A stretch of DNA of 64,000 nucleotides from Clarkia xantiana subsp. parviflora. Lineage: Eukaryota > Streptophyta > Magnoliopsida > Myrtales > Onagraceae. The translations under genes and the position numbers were made by a program. The stretch spans positions 41,511,105 to 41,575,104 of the forward strand of contig JAPTYO010000004.1 in NCBI GenBank assembly GCA_036873135.1, read 5' to 3'. Under the pieces are notes generated by a model. The model had not been told where the DNA came from and did not search any database. It saw only the letters and a program-made list of their open reading frames with translations. How positions within the stretch are numbered: position 1 is the first letter of the stretch; each line of letters opens with the position of its first letter. Of this stretch, positions 31,314 through 44,100 are shown piece by piece.

Positions 31314-34300
31314 GGTGTCGTTCTAACAGCCCAAAGTACGTTTTCTAGTTCGTTCAGCCATTTGCCCTTCAAGGCATAGACCCTCTTCTTCAGGCCATCC
31401 ATCACGATTTTGTTGGCTGATTCCACCTGGCCATTAGTCTGAGCATGGCGTACGGAGGCGGTCTGATGCTCGACGTTCAGTTCTTCCAGATATTCCCTCA
31501 CCTGAGAGCCGTTAAACGGTGGGCCATTGTCGCTGATCACCACCTTAGGAATCCCGTATCTGGACACGATGTGGGTTTGGAGGAACTTGACGATCTGGTT
31601 CCCCGTTGTCCTGGCCAATGCTTTCGCCTCTATCCATTTCGAAAAATAATCGATAGCTACAAGTAAATACTTACATTGTCCTTGTGCTTGTGGAAGAGGT
31701 CCCACCAAGTCGATGCCCCACTGCGCGAAGGGCCAAGCGCTCTTGATGGATGTCAAGTTGGCAGCCGGAGCCACAATACTCGGGGCGTACCTCTGGCACG
31801 CGTCGCATGATCGGACCAACGCCGTTGCTTCTTTGTTCATCGTGGGCCAATAGTAGCCTAAGTTCAACACCTTCCTCAAGATGGATCGGGCCCCTTCGTG
31901 GCAAGCCGCGACCCCCTCATGCATTTCCTTCAGGATTCGGTTGGTGTCGGGTTCTGCTACACACTTCAGGTACGGAGTCGAGAACCAGCCCTTCTTGTAC
32001 AGCTGATTGTCCAGCATCACATAATTAGACACGATCCGACATATCCTGTCTACTGCTACCTTATCCTCGGGGACTGCCCCCGTAGTCAGATACGCGACTA
32101 TCGGGGTCATCCAAGTGGGCTCCTCCTCCGATTTCGCTTCAACGGTGCACACCTGCGTGGGGTCGATGTTTGACAAGATCACCTTCTCCAGGAAGTGCAC
32201 CTTCCGATTTTCTTCTAAGGGTGCCCCTAGGGCAAATTTGCTCAAGGCGTCTGCCTCTACGTTTTCCTCCCTCGGAATAGCCTCGATATCGAAGCTTTTG
32301 AAGCTCTCTCTTAGGGTTTGTACCTCTCGCAGATACTTCTTCATTATCGGGCTCCTTGCTTCGTATCGCCCTTGAACCTGGTTCACGATTAACGCCGCGT
32401 CGCACTTCACTCTTAAGTGATCGATTCCAGTGCCTTTAGCGATTTTCAGGCCCGTGATAAGAGCTTCATACTCCGCTTCGTTGTTTGTGGCCTTGAATGT
32501 TAAAGCCAAGGCATATCGGAGCGGTTCACCTTCACCCGGTGGTATCAACAAGAAACCCGCTCCTGATCCGTCTGAACTCGCGGAGCCATCGGTGTACATC
32601 TCCCAGATATTTTCCTTGTTTGGCTGTTCTGATTGCTCTGCCTTCTCTGGTTGTTCTTCTGTCGGGACTTTCATGGTTGCCCCCTCTACAGGGCCCGTTT
32701 CTTCTAGATCGGGGGCTGTAGATTCTGCTATAAAGTCCGCCAATGCCTGGCCCTTGATTGCCGTTCTTGGAGCAAAGTGTATTCGAAACTCACTGAGCTC
32801 TACAGCCCATTTCACCAATCTCCCCGACGCATCAGGTCGGTTCAAAAAATGCTTCAAAGGCTGGTTCGTTAGCACAGTGATCTCGTGTGCGTGGAAATAT
32901 GGCCTTAGCTTCCGAGCAGTAATTATCAGCGCAAAGAGGTACTTCTCAATGGTGGGATAGTTCAATTCGGATTTGGCGAATGCCTTGCTTACATAATAGA
33001 CGGGGACCTGATTACCCTCGATAACCTTTACTAACACAGAGCTAATGGCAAATTCAGAAACAGCCAAATAAAGGAAGAGCGGCTCGCCTGGAACCGGTTT
33101 CGCCAGCGGCGGGAGTGTGCGAAGATGCTGCTTGAGTGGTTGGAACGCCTCTTCACATTTGGCGGTCCATTCGAATTTTTTGTTAGCCCTCAAAACTTCA
33201 AAAAACGGCATTGATCGGTCGCTGGCTTTGGATAAGAAGCGGTTCATTGCAGCTAGTCGGCCATTCAGTACTTGCACCTCCCGATGGTTTATCGGGGATT
33301 GCATCTCCTCGATTGCCCTCAGTTTCTCAGGGTTCGCTTCAATTCCTCTTTGGCTTACCATGAAGCCCAAAAACTTCCCTGAGTGGACTCCGAAGGCGCA
33401 TTTCGTCGGGTTCAAGCGAACTTGATGGAGCCTCATCCGTTCAAACGCCATGGTAAGGTTATGCACGTGATCCTCGGCTTGTCGGGACTTCACCAGCATA
33501 TCATCCACGTAAGCTTCCATGGTTTCTCCCAGCATATCTCCAAACAGTTTATTCACCATCCGCTGGTAGGTTGCTCCGACATTGATCAACCCGAAGGGCA
33601 TGACATCATAGTGATAGATGTCGCTGTCTGCATAGAATGCTGTGTGGGGGGCGTCTTCCTTGGCCATCTTGATCTGGTTGTAGCCTGAATACGCATCCAT
33701 GAAACTCAACAGCTCATGTCCCGATGTGGCATCCACCAGCTGGTCAATCCTCGGGAGTGGATAACAATCCTTGGGACAAGCCTTGTTCAAGTCGCGGAAG
33801 TCCACGCACATTCGCCATTTTCCGTTAGTCTTCTTCACCAGCACTGGGTTGGCGACCCAAGTCTGGAATCGGAGCTCCTTAATGAAACCAGCATCGAGCA
33901 ACCTGCCCACCTCCTGCTGGATCGCGATCTTCTTGTCCGTGCCCATCGGACGCCTCTTCTGTGTGATAGGCTTGATCGCGGGGTCTATTTTCAGCTCGTG
34001 TACGATCACGTCGGGGCTGATTCCTGGCATATCGCTGGGGGACCAGGAAAACAGCTCCTTGAACTCTTTCAGCAATTCCACCAATTTTTGGGCTGTCTCC
34101 TCCGTTAGAGCGGACCCGATCTTCACCTTCCTGTGGGGTCCGTCGATCTCGACTTCCTTCAGATCCTCTACCGGGGCGGGACGCCCAAACTCTTCTCTGG
34201 GATCTGTGTCTGTCTGGAGGACAGTCATGGCCTCTCGCCTCCTCCTCCGGGTGGCATTAACATAGCATTTTCGAGAGGCCACCTGGTCGCCCTTGACTTC

Positions 34301-35527
34301 TCCGACCCCGTGGTCAGTCGGGAACTTCATTTTCTGGTGCACGGTCGAGGCGACCGCCATTAGGGGATTGATGGTTGTTCTCCCGATAATTGCGTTGTAG
34401 GTCCCAGCGGAATCAACCACGACAAATTCCACGTTCCTCCTTTCTGACTTCCATCCACTACCAAACTTTACTGGTAAGGCGATTACTCCCAACGGGTAGG
34501 AAGTTGAGCCAGAGAACCCGACCATCGGGAAGTTTGCCTCCTTCAGATCTTTCTTCGTCTTCCCCATGGCTTCCAACGCGTCCATGAATAGAATGTCGGA
34601 GGAGCTTCCTCCGTCAATCAGAATTCTCTTCATCTCGAATCCGTTTACATCCAGAGTTACTACTAAGGCATCGTCGTGCGGAGTCTCCACGCCTATGAGG
34701 TCCTCCGATGAGAAGGAGATCACCATCTCTTCCTTCAGGGTCCAGGATCGGGACCTCTTACCCAGCACCCCCGCCGTAGGGATTCTAGAGGCATAGACCT
34801 CTCGAGCGGATGAGGTATCTCCTCCAGCAGCAAATCCTCTGTGAATCACGTTGATAACTCGTCTTTCTTTGCGAACACCAGATAACTCTGGGTCAGTTCC
34901 GGGGATACCCAGCCCTGGCGGGGCGAGGGTGTCTATTAGGCGGGGAACGAAGGGATGAGTGGATCGATCCCTCAACTCCGACACCAGCGGCTTCTGTTCT
35001 CCCCTACAGATGTTCACGATCTTTACCGCTTGGTAGGGAGTGATGGGGCCATTCGGGGGAATGGTCCTGTGCTGAACTGGTCCTGGCCAATCAACCACGA
35101 ACCTCTCCGGCTGACCGGTCATCTTACCTCCTTCCTGGCCCTGGGGTGGGGCTTCCTGTACGTTCCGACCCTCTGTTGGTAGGGTTGCTTCTTCCAGCGG
35201 GGGCATCTCCTCCTGCCTCCTTGCAGCCTCCCTTCGGTCCAAGAGAGCCTCTACAGCCGCTAGGAACATGGGCATGGCCTCCGCCACGGCCCTTGTCAAA
35301 TCTGCAGTCGGGGGGGCCTCCTGCCCCCTGTTATCCTGGTGTCGAGGGGCAACTTCTTCGGGATGCGATCCATTGTGCCCCCCTGTCTGGGAGAGTTCAG
35401 CCGGGGGATGATTCTGGTTTTCTCCTTGTTCTGGTACTGAATTCAGGTTTGTTGCAGCAGGGTGACGAGAACCACCAGATTGTCCCCTTCTGTTCTTGCC
35501 AGCCACCATCGAGCGAGTAGAAGGCAT
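31314..35527 (-). CDS. G2 fused gag-protease-RT-RNase H-integrase frame (5' part of pol, gag internally deleted)
   Basis: Open for about 1405 residues from ATG at 35527 (MPSTRSMVAGKNRR) to the T1 insertion. Gag residues 1-208 end at GLGIP and jump to a segment that in G3 lies after the zinc knuckle, so about 0.96 kb with most of capsid, the knuckle and the arginine-serine run is missing, yet the frame is kept. Protease follows (LIDGGSSSDIL), then RT (CVDFRDLNKACPKD, YVDDMLVKS), RNase H, second RNase H (MYTDGSASSDGSG) and integrase with the HHCC finger and the GIDLVGPLP, SDNGPPF and NGQVESANK catalytic blocks. Pol appears undamaged except for the T1 insertion, so before T1 it could have supplied enzymes though not a normal capsid. 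Confidence 0.92.
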
Positions 35528-35544
35528 ATCAGCTTTTTGTTAGT

Positions 35545-35563
35545 TTCCCACAGACGGCGCCAA
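35545..35563 (-). other. G2 primer binding site
   Basis: TTGGCGCCGTCTGTGGGAA in the sense of the element directly follows the 5' LTR; it is identical to that of G1 and G3. Confidence 0.8.
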
Positions 35564-36262
35564 TGTTGGATCACGGTGGAACTCCGGCACGGATCTTGAC
35601 GGCAATCCTAGTTCCTTTGCTCCACGCAATCCTGCAAGAGGGGATAGACCGGGCGGTGACCCAGAATCCCTCTCCGATGCTTAAATGAGTACCTCGTCTG
35701 ACTGGCAAGCAACAGATATCAAAAGTATATTGAACTTAACGTAAGTGATCTGAGGTGACCTCCTGCCCTTTTATAGGCAAAGAGGTGCCTCAGGTACCTG
35801 GCGAACCGTTAGGGGTGGTTAGCCTGTATCCCGCTTATCTCGTACACGATCTCGCGTATCTTAGCCATGCCCCGCGTATCTCGGCCACGATCTGTGTATC
35901 TTAACCACGTTCCGTATATCTCGGCCACGCCACGCATATCTTGGCTTTATCCTCTGGTAACGAGTCCCGACTCCCGTCGGGGACTCCAGAGTTATCTCGT
36001 TGTGTCACCGCTCGGGGCCCCTCGTCATCGTGACAGGGCCAATCATTCTCAGGGATTCATCATCGGGGCCTACTTAAAGGCTTCTCGTCGGGAGCTTTTA
36101 GCTCCACTGTCGGGACCGACTCTGTCGGGACCCTGCTTCGTCGGGACTCCCTTCATCGGGACCCTTCTCCTAGGTCATCGTGACCTTTACTCTGGGCCTG
36201 GTGGGCCTGTTTGCCGTTTCCTCGCCGTTAAAGGGGCCTGACGGCTATAATCGGACCCATCA
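35564..36262 (-). repeat. G2 5' LTR
   Basis: It is 699 bp and matches 20576-21274 with about four substitutions. A TATA box on the minus strand (TATAAAAG, about 35769-35776) is in the expected place. It is flanked on the right by CCCCG. Confidence 0.95.
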
Positions 36263-37413
36263 CCCCGGTCGACCTCCATGTAGCTCCGACCACCTCCACA
36301 CCGACCAGTTTCCTCCGGCTGGACCCGAGACTGAATCTGGAACCTCTTCCCGAAGAAATCCTTCTACTTAATCGAATCGTTGAACCATCTCCGAGAAACC
36401 TGTTGCACTGCCTCACGCTGCCCAAGTTTGGTCTCCATCTGTCGTCTCTTCCGACGTTCATCGGCCACACCTAGTCATCTCCCGCATAGTCCGTCTCGCT
36501 ATCCGTTAATCACCGTCCTACTGTGGTCCATATCCACCGACTGCACCGATCAACTCCGGCCGCTCCCGACCTTCGCCTTCATCTATCTCCAGACACTGCC
36601 GCTGCTTTGTCTGCAGCTCGTCGGCATTAGACCGATCCTGACCTCACTGCTACCTGGTCGGCGTCCGTCTTCATCAGCCATCCAGTCCTCGTCGCGTTCC
36701 GTTACTTCCCCGGCGATGACGCCTAGCTAATCAACCACAGACCGGAACTCTTCCTGCCAGTCGCTGCCCCAGTCCCGCCGTCAGTTTCTCCAGCTGCACC
36801 TACTCACACCTGACTAAATCCGACCAACATCCATCGACGACCTTGATTAGTCGACCCCGACTGCAACCCTCCTGGTTCGAGCTTTGTCCCCGACTCCTCC
36901 GTTCCAGTCCTCCACGATACCAACTTTGCAGGTTCGTCTCAGTAACATTGGTTGTGTTAATATATATACTATTTTATTCTTTTATTATACTATAAATGAT
37001 ATCTCGCAGTAATATGTATAAGTTGGGATAGTTGACGTTTTAAGCATGATTAGATGATCTATTTAGTGCTGGGTAATTTACTAAGTGATTGTGATTTTAC
37101 TAAAATTCGATAGCTTCAAGTTAATGTAGTCTAATATTTGTTTTTTTGTTTAATAAGTCTGAAATTGAGTTCATATGTTTATTTAAAGATAAAATGGAAA
37201 ATAAGTGAATAGAGTACTGAAATGGCGAATTTAATTCCATGTGTGTTAAATACGTAATAGAACCCCCCGATCTCGAATTTCTGATTGTAGACCAAATTTG
37301 TTATTCACTAGGTAATTTAGGATTCTAGTTAGCCTTAATTAACTAGTGTCGACTCTTTAAAAATTGCACGTTTTCAAAAACGTAATCGCCTAAGGTCAGA
37401 TTTAGGTCTGAAA
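36263..37413 (+). repeat. T2 5' LTR, second part
   Basis: It continues the LTR interrupted at 20575 and matches 51898-53210 and 55195-55319 in the 3' LTR. It lacks the plastid fragment and the terminal-inverted-repeat element found there, so it shows the empty sites. It ends GGTCTGAAA just before the primer site. Confidence 0.85.
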
Positions 37414-39178
37414 ATTTGGCGACTCTACTGGGATGATTTAGAGGGTTCTGAATCAGCTTGTTCTTTTTTTTTTTTTTTGCCATGTTTGAGTTTTGTAGTT
37501 TTTTTTATTTTTATTTTAACTTCACTGATCTAACTTGGTTGTTTTTGTCTGATTTCAGGTGGAGTTAATTTTTTATTATGACTGACTATTTTTCTTTATT
37601 GTATTATGTATTATTTGAATTCGCACACACTCACCTTAGTGTAACATCCAAAACGCCTCAAACCCAGGGCGACTAGGTACCTCAGAGGTTTAGTAAGGGT
37701 ACGACCGGAGCGGCAAGGCTGCCGGTACGACTCGGAAAAACTCACTTCGCTCGTTTAGGTCCTGAGATCCCTTTTTAGGGGGAGGAAACCACCGTGTCGG
37801 GAACCTATCAGTGGAACGTACCTTGTAGAGCAAAGCCACATATTTTTTAGAGAGCCTCTATCATGTCGTTTTTATCCATGTTTTTTTTTGTTAAAAGTTA
37901 TCAGTTAAATAGTAAGTTTTCTGTTTGTATAACTTTTATTTTTAAGTATGCATCCAATATGCATTCCAGATGCATTGTTTTTGTTTTTTTAAAAAAACCT
38001 CTCCCCTATATTTTTTTTATTTTTTTAAACATGTGTTTCATACGCATTATTTTTTTTAAAAAAAAAAAACTCTTTAGGTAAGTTGTAAATTTGTCAGTGC
38101 GTCCTACATGCGTTATCTTCGAAAAAAAAAAACTTTTTCGTAAAAATTGTAATCCCTTTTTGGTTATTAGAGCTCTTAGGTTCAAACTTGCATTGTACAT
38201 GCATTACTTTAAAAAAAAAAATTTACCTGAATTTTCAATTTAAAACATGCATCTGATATACATTATTTAAAAAAAAGGGTAAATTGTAATTTTTCTTAGT
38301 CGTAAACTTTTATTTTTAAATTTGCGTCGTATATTTATTTTTGTGAATCACATATGCATTGATTCCAAAAATAATTTTACTCTAGTAAATTGCAAGCCCT
38401 CTTTAAATATTAGAGCTTTTAAAGTCAAGCATGCATCGCATATGCATCATTTTCAAAAAACCTTTTACCTGATTTTTTTAAGCATGCATTCAATATGCAT
38501 TATTTTTTTTATAAAAAAAATATTTTAGGTAAATTGTAAGTTTTTTTTAGCTATAGAGTTTTCAAATTCACACATGCATCGCATTTGTATTATTTTTTAA
38601 AAATTCACCTGAAATTTTCATTTCAAATTGTGCATTCCATATGCATTATTCAGGTAAACTGGTTGTAAGTTGCAATTTTCTTAACATTAGAACTTTAAAT
38701 TTCGAGCATGCATGAACATTTAAAAAAAAAACTCAAAGTGTCATTTGTTTTTATCCTAGGTGTACTACACTTTTTCGGCAAGATCGTCATTTCAACATTC
38801 GCATGAGCAAGCGTTTAAAAAATGGGAGATTTGATTCTAATTTTTGAAAAAACAATTTAAATGTTCAGTTGAGTGCGACTATTCGAGTTTAAACAAAGGA
38901 CGAGAAAATCTTTTTGAAAAAAACTTTGTTTTGAGCATTTGTCTTAAGTTCGAGCCAGGTAGTGCACTCAACAAACTCCATGATGGTGCAAAACACCTTA
39001 GATCATAAATTTTGATTCCTTTTTAAAAAGTAATCAAAATAATGAAATGAATGACATTACAGTTTTCAAAAAAAAAAAATCATGCATGATTTCTCATATT
39101 CTCTACACTGATTTTTCATTCACTCTTTTCAGGTACCCTTGTTTAGGTATCCTGTACATATAAGTTCTGCCGGCCAAA
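37414..39178 (+). other. T2 primer site and leader with degenerate CATGCA repeats
   Basis: The primer site TTGGCGACTCTACTGGGATGA is at 37416. A block at 37680-37840 resembles the T1 leader. From about 37930 to 38720, roughly seven degenerate units of about 110-170 bp each carry a CATGCAT...ATATGCATTA core followed by an A run. There is no coding sequence. Confidence 0.7.
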
Positions 39179-40091
39179 TGGGGCAACAAAAAAAAACATG
39201 TAGACATCCAGTTGCATGAAGAACAAATTGCGCACTCGGGATATCCAACGCTCAGGTGCGATGAATTGTACTTGATTTTTTCCTTGAGATTTGAGTGTCC
39301 CTACTCTTTTTGCAGATCAGACGATCACTTCAACCAATTCCGCAACCATGTGAAACGTGAGCGCTTCGAAGAGTCTCCATGAAAAATTTCACCTACCATT
39401 TGTGAAATTCATACGCTTTCCAAGCCGATGTATACAACTATTATGTGGCCAAGTTTAAAAACCGTTTAGTGGTAACCATGGGGCATCTCCCATTAAGATC
39501 AGATATGTCTGGAGATGGGAAAATATCAAGAGATCATCGAGAGTCCCGTGAAGATTCAATGTGTCGATCAATGAGCATTTGATATGTCTAGCAAAGAAAA
39601 CATTATTGTTGGTGCCTTCCGTCAGAGGTCCAGGGCATTTACTTTCTGGCAGGTGTACACATGCAAGTTGTGTTTTCTAGATGGAGCAGGAAATCAGGAC
39701 ATGCAGCAGGTCCAGTTGTATAGCAAGCACATAGACCACTAGAAAAATCTGACACCCAGGTAAGAGAACATTTGATCGACTTTATCCCTGAAATGTGACA
39801 GTCTCTTTTCTCTTTTTGCGGCACGGAAAATCATTCAAATCGAGGCCCTTGATACGCTTATCCCGCCCGCGGATCTTTGCTCAACGAACATTGTTGTGTC
39901 AGCTGCCGAATTTGTCCCAAATGCCTCGGTCAATATCTATGTCCCAATTTACCATATGCGGACTACTCAACACCATCCATGTGTGTTCATCAACCGGGCC
40001 ATTCATCCAGCATGCGACGAGCCTAACCCGATAGGTGCTAGCCATGGGGCATCCCCAGCTGAGATTGAGCAATGGTCAGGGCACTTGAGAA

Positions 40092-40188
<97 letters not shown>

Positions 40189-40340
40189 TTATCGTCTCTG
40201 TCAACCATTTGTCGTAGGGTCCATCCAAGACATCAACACGATGGCGTATTTGACTCAATCAACTGAGTCATTCTCTAGAAGATGTTTTGAATTAGAAATT
40301 TTCAATCTGCCACTAGGGGCATGTAAATAATTGTTTTTGA
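39179..40340 (+). pseudogene. Possible T2 gag-start remnant and unrecognised decayed sequence
   Basis: 39179 reads ATGGGGCAACAAAAA after GGCCAA, the same context as the T1 gag start at 26089, then the frame is lost. A frame open from about 39826 to 40329 (VVSAAEFVPNASVNIYVP) contains a GA microsatellite read as RERERE. I do not recognise its product, and the low-complexity part makes it unreliable. Nothing links it to a known gag. Confidence 0.35.
40094..40186. repeat. GA microsatellite
   Basis: About 46 GA dinucleotides with two GATA interruptions near 40134-40142. Confidence 0.95.
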
Positions 40341-40369
40341 TTATTTTCGGTAAATTTTCTTTTTCAAAA

Positions 40370-41130
40370 AAAAAAAAAAAAACTCATTTTTCTTTAGGAT
40401 CATAGCCGCCCTTTAATCGGCTACAGAAAAATAAAGAGAGGGTTCATGTAAATTTTGTGAGAGAAGTAAAGAAATAAAAGGGTCACAGTTGTACCTAAAT
40501 CAACTACAAATAAAAAGGGCTACAGTCGTCCCTAAGACAACTACAAAGAAAGGGCCACAGTCACCCTTCAAATGGCTATAGATAAAGAGCGCCCCCGCAA
40601 CATCAAAAGCGGGAAATAAATGAAATGGACGCAACCACCCTACAAACGGCTACAGATAAATAGTGATCCCGCGAACTCTGTGAGTACGGGAGAATAAAAA
40701 AGGGTCACAACCACCCTTAAAATGGCTACACAAAAAGAGTGATCCCGCTAACCAGGTGAGGGCGGGAAAATAAAGAAAGGGTCACTGTCGTCCCTCTAAA
40801 TAGCTACAAGAAAAAGAGCGCTCCCGGAACATCGATGACATGTATTAAGTGAAAGGGCAACAACCACCCTCAAAATGGTTACATACAAAGAGTGTTTCCC
40901 GTATCAGAGACGGTGAATAAAGGGCCACAGCCACCCACCAAATGGCTACAAATCAAAAGAGCTCCCGCAAGATTAAAGACGGTGAGAAAAGGGTCAGAGC
41001 CACCCTTTAATCGGCTACAAATACTCCCGCATCGAGGCGGAAAATAAAGTACGGGTCACAGCCACCGGTTAATTAGCTACCAAAAAGAGTGCTTCCGCTA
41101 GGTTGAAAACCCAAAAGGGTGGCCTAGGCA
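40370..41130 (+). repeat. T2 irregular tandem repeats
   Basis: Roughly eight units of 70-100 bp are built on GGGTCACAGCCACCCTTAAA, then TGGCTACA, then AGAGTGATCCCGC. Units are diverged and vary in length. No gene. Confidence 0.75.
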
Positions 41131-41399
41131 AAATCAGGAAATGAACGGCATGGTTGCAAACTCATAAATTGCAATTATTGCAAAATGATAGAAAATAAAA
41201 TCCCGATGGACTAAAAACCTCACGAGCTAGTCCATGCAAAAATTAGGGAAACCAAGGGGCTTAGTCGAAAATTCTCAAAATCGAATGTGGCAAAATGAGA
41301 GAATAAGAGAGAAATTAAAAAAGAAAGAAAGATCCCGCTATGTTGTCGCACCATGCGCAATTTAGGTAAAAATTAGGGACAAACATTCATGCGCTTGTG

Positions 41400-41855
41400 T
41401 ATTGTCTACGACACATCGTCTTCCAAAGTCAACTTCACGGCATGCGAGACGGTTACATCCTGATCTCGCATGTCGCATTTCAAGGATGAGTATGACTTTT
41501 ACAATCTATTCCCACGAGTCAACTTCACGACAAGCAGGACGGTTACAGTCTGCTCTCGCGAGTCACCATTCAAGAATGAGTAGGATTGTTACAGTCTGTT
41601 CCTACGAGTCGACTTCACGGCAAGCGGGACAGTTACAGTCTGCTCTCGTGAGTCACCATTCAAGGATGAGTAGGACTGTTACAATCAGTTTATATGAGTC
41701 AATTTCACGGGACGGTTACAGTCTACTCTCGTGAGTCACCATTCATTGATGAGTAGGACTGTTACAGTCAGTTCCTACAAGTCACACACCGACAATCAGG
41801 ATATGAAGTTTCCATCTTTCTGAGAATCACCCCCGACGAACGAAGCCTTAGTATT
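41400..41855 (+). repeat. T2 90-bp tandem repeats, left of G3
   Basis: About four units start near 41428, 41518, 41608 and 41697 (GAGTCAACTTCACGGCAAGC, GGGACGGTTACAGTCTGCTC, then GAGTCACCATTCAAGGATGA). The last 228 bp (41628-41855) recur on the other side of G3 at 50794-51021. Confidence 0.85.
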
Positions 41856-42553
41856 TGATGGGTCCGACCATAGCCGTCAGGCCCTTTAAACGGCGAGGAA
41901 ACGGTAAACAGGCCCACCAGGCCCAGAGTAAGGGTCAAGATGACCTAGGAGAAGGGTCCCGATGAAGGGAGTCCCGACGAAGCAGGGTCCCGACAGAGTC
42001 GGTCCCGATAGTGGAGCTAGAAGCTCCCGACGAGAAGCCTTTAAGTAGGCCCCGATGATGAATCCCTGAGAATGATTGGCCCTGTCACGAAGACGAGGGG
42101 CCCCGAGCGGTGACACAACGAGATAACTCTGGAGTCCCCGACGGGAGTCGGGACCCGTTACCAGAGGATAAAGCCAAGATATGCGGGGCGTGGCCGGGAT
42201 ATACGGAACGTGGTTAAGATACACGGATCGTGGCCGAGATACGCGGGGCATGGCTAAGATACGCGAGATCGTGTACGAGATAAGCAGGATACGGGCTAAC
42301 CACCCCTAACGGTTCGCCAGGTACCTGAGGCACCTCTTTGCCTATAAAAAGGCAGGAGGTCACCTCAGATCACTTACGAAAAAATTCAATACTTTTGATA
42401 TCTGTTGCTTGCCAGTCAGACGAGGTACTCATTTAAGCATCGGAGAGGGATTCTGGGTCACCGCCCGGTCTATCCCCTCTTGCAGGATTGCGTGGAGCGA
42501 AGGAGCTAGGATTGCCGTCAAGATCCGTGCCGGAGTTCCACCGTGATCCAACA
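41856..42553 (+). repeat. G3 5' LTR
   Basis: It is 698 bp, TGATGGGTCCGA to GTGATCCAACA, with TATA box TATAAAAA at 42343-42350. It matches the G2 LTRs in reverse. Confidence 0.95.
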
Positions 42554-42572
42554 TTGGCGCCGTCTGTGGGAA
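42554..42572 (+). other. G3 primer binding site
   Basis: TTGGCGCCGTCTGTGGGAA directly after the LTR end; the gag start follows at 42590. Confidence 0.85.
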
Positions 42573-42589
42573 ACTAACAAAAAGCTGAT

Positions 42590-44100
42590 ATGCCTTCTAC
42601 TCGCTCAATGGTGGCTGGCAAGAACAGAAGGGGACAATCTGGTGGTTCTCGTCACCCTGCTGCAACAAACCTGAATTCAGTACCAGAACAAGGAGAAAAC
42701 CAGAATCATCCCCCGGCTGAACTCTCCCAGACAGGGGGGCACAATGGATCGCATCCCGAAGAAGTTGCCCCTCGACACCAGGATAACAGGGGGCAGGAGG
42801 CCCCCCCAACTGCAGATTTGACAAGGGTCGTGGCGGAGGCCATGCCCATGTTTCTGGCGGCTGTAGAGGCTCTCTTGGACCGAAGGGAGGCTGCAAGGAG
42901 GCAGGAGGAGATGCCCCCGCTGGAAGAAGCAACCCTACCAACAGAGGGTCGGAACGTACAGGAAACCCCACCTCAGGGCCAGGAAGGAGGTAAGATGACC
43001 GGTCAGCCGGAGAGGTTCGTGGTTGATGGGCCAGGACCAGTTCAGCACAGGACCATTCCCCTGAATGGCCCCATCACTCCCGACCAAGTGGTAAAGATCG
43101 TGAACATATTATGGGAGAACAGAAGCCGCTGGTGTCGGAGTTGAGGGATCGATCCACTCATCCCTTCGTTCCCCGCCTAATAGACACCCTCGCCCCGCCA
43201 GGGCTGGGTATCCCTGAGATCAAAGAGTATGACGGAGAAGGAGATCCAGTCCGTCATGTCCAGAAGCATCTTATGGCGTGTCTGGGTAGAGCCCTGACGG
43301 AGGACATCGTGTGTACCCTGTTCCCTAATACACTGGGAGAAAGAGCCCTGACCTGGTTCTTTAGTCTGCCCCCAGGCTGCATCACCTGTTGGGCTGACAT
43401 GCACGACCGTTTCATTCGACAGTACCAGGGTCGCCGACGTCTGCTGAAGAGTGTGAGGTCCCTCACCCTGGTGGTACAGAGGCCCGACGAATCACTGGCA
43501 CATTACTACCAGCGGTACACGGCCAGTGTGGCGGAGATAGACGAGGAGATCTCGGAGGGCGAAACAATTCGTACCTTCATTCGGAACCTGACGGCCCCCT
43601 ATGGTTCCGACCTAATGCACAGCGTGGCTGAGAAACCTGTGTGGAATATGGAAGCATTAAAGAAGAGAGTGAAGCGGCAGATCGATGTCCAGGAGTCAAA
43701 GATAGCCGCAGGAGAACTGGAGCCCCCAAAATCGAACAAAGGGAAGCAGTCGAGCAAGCCTTTCGACGATCGTAAGTCAAAAGGCAAACCTGAAGATAGT
43801 CGGGACCGAGGTCGCTCTGGTCGGGGGAATGATAGACGTCCTCCAAGGAAGGATAAGAGGGAAGATCTCGACATTCCTCTCAACTGCTCCATGGCGGAAG
43901 TGCTGACAGTCATGGAACGACAAGGTATCTCCAGATACCCCCCGAAGAAAGATGGAGAATTCCTGGGGTCCCGCACAGATCGCTATTGTCGGTTTCACCG
44001 CGCAAATGGCCATGACACTAATCACTGTCGAGAGCTGAAGAAGGAGATTGAAAAGCTAATCCAGAAGGGAAAGCTCAAGGAGTTTGTTGGAGACAAATGA
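42590..44100 (+). pseudogene. G3 gag, one frameshift and an in-frame stop
   Basis: ATG at 42590 (MPSTRSMVAGKNRR), open to about 43110, where a one-base loss (AACATATTATGG against the ATATG-TATGG of G1) shifts the frame. It continues at 43111 through the capsid (GLGIPEIKEYDGEGDP, ALTWFFSLPPGCITCWADM, FIRNLTAPYGSDLMHS) and the zinc-knuckle variant CRFHRANGHDTNHC to TGA at 44098-44100. After the stop the frame still reads an arginine-serine run (about 44101-44160) into protease, so the stop is a recent mutation within gag-pol. Confidence 0.88.

Larger units (their letters stand above)
20576..36262 (-). mobile_element. G2: Tat-lineage Gypsy element in the T2 5' LTR, minus strand, with T1 nested inside
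   Basis: LTRs are 699 bp (20576-21274 and 35564-36262). Target duplication is CCCCG (20571-20575 and 36263-36267). The LTRs differ at about four positions. In sense order: 5' LTR 35564-36262, primer site, a fused gag-protease-RT-RNase H-integrase frame (31314-35527 continuing at 23258-23688), tandem repeats, a shortened antisense gene, polypurine tract, 3' LTR. About 1 kb of gag is missing. T1 splits the integrase with duplication GTTTG. G2 belongs to the same family as G3; G1 is a more distant relative. Confidence 0.93.

Noticed and set aside
39896..40330. Protein with a long Arg-Glu run
   Set aside because: The run is a GA microsatellite; the rest matches nothing I know. Kept only as part of a doubtful remnant.
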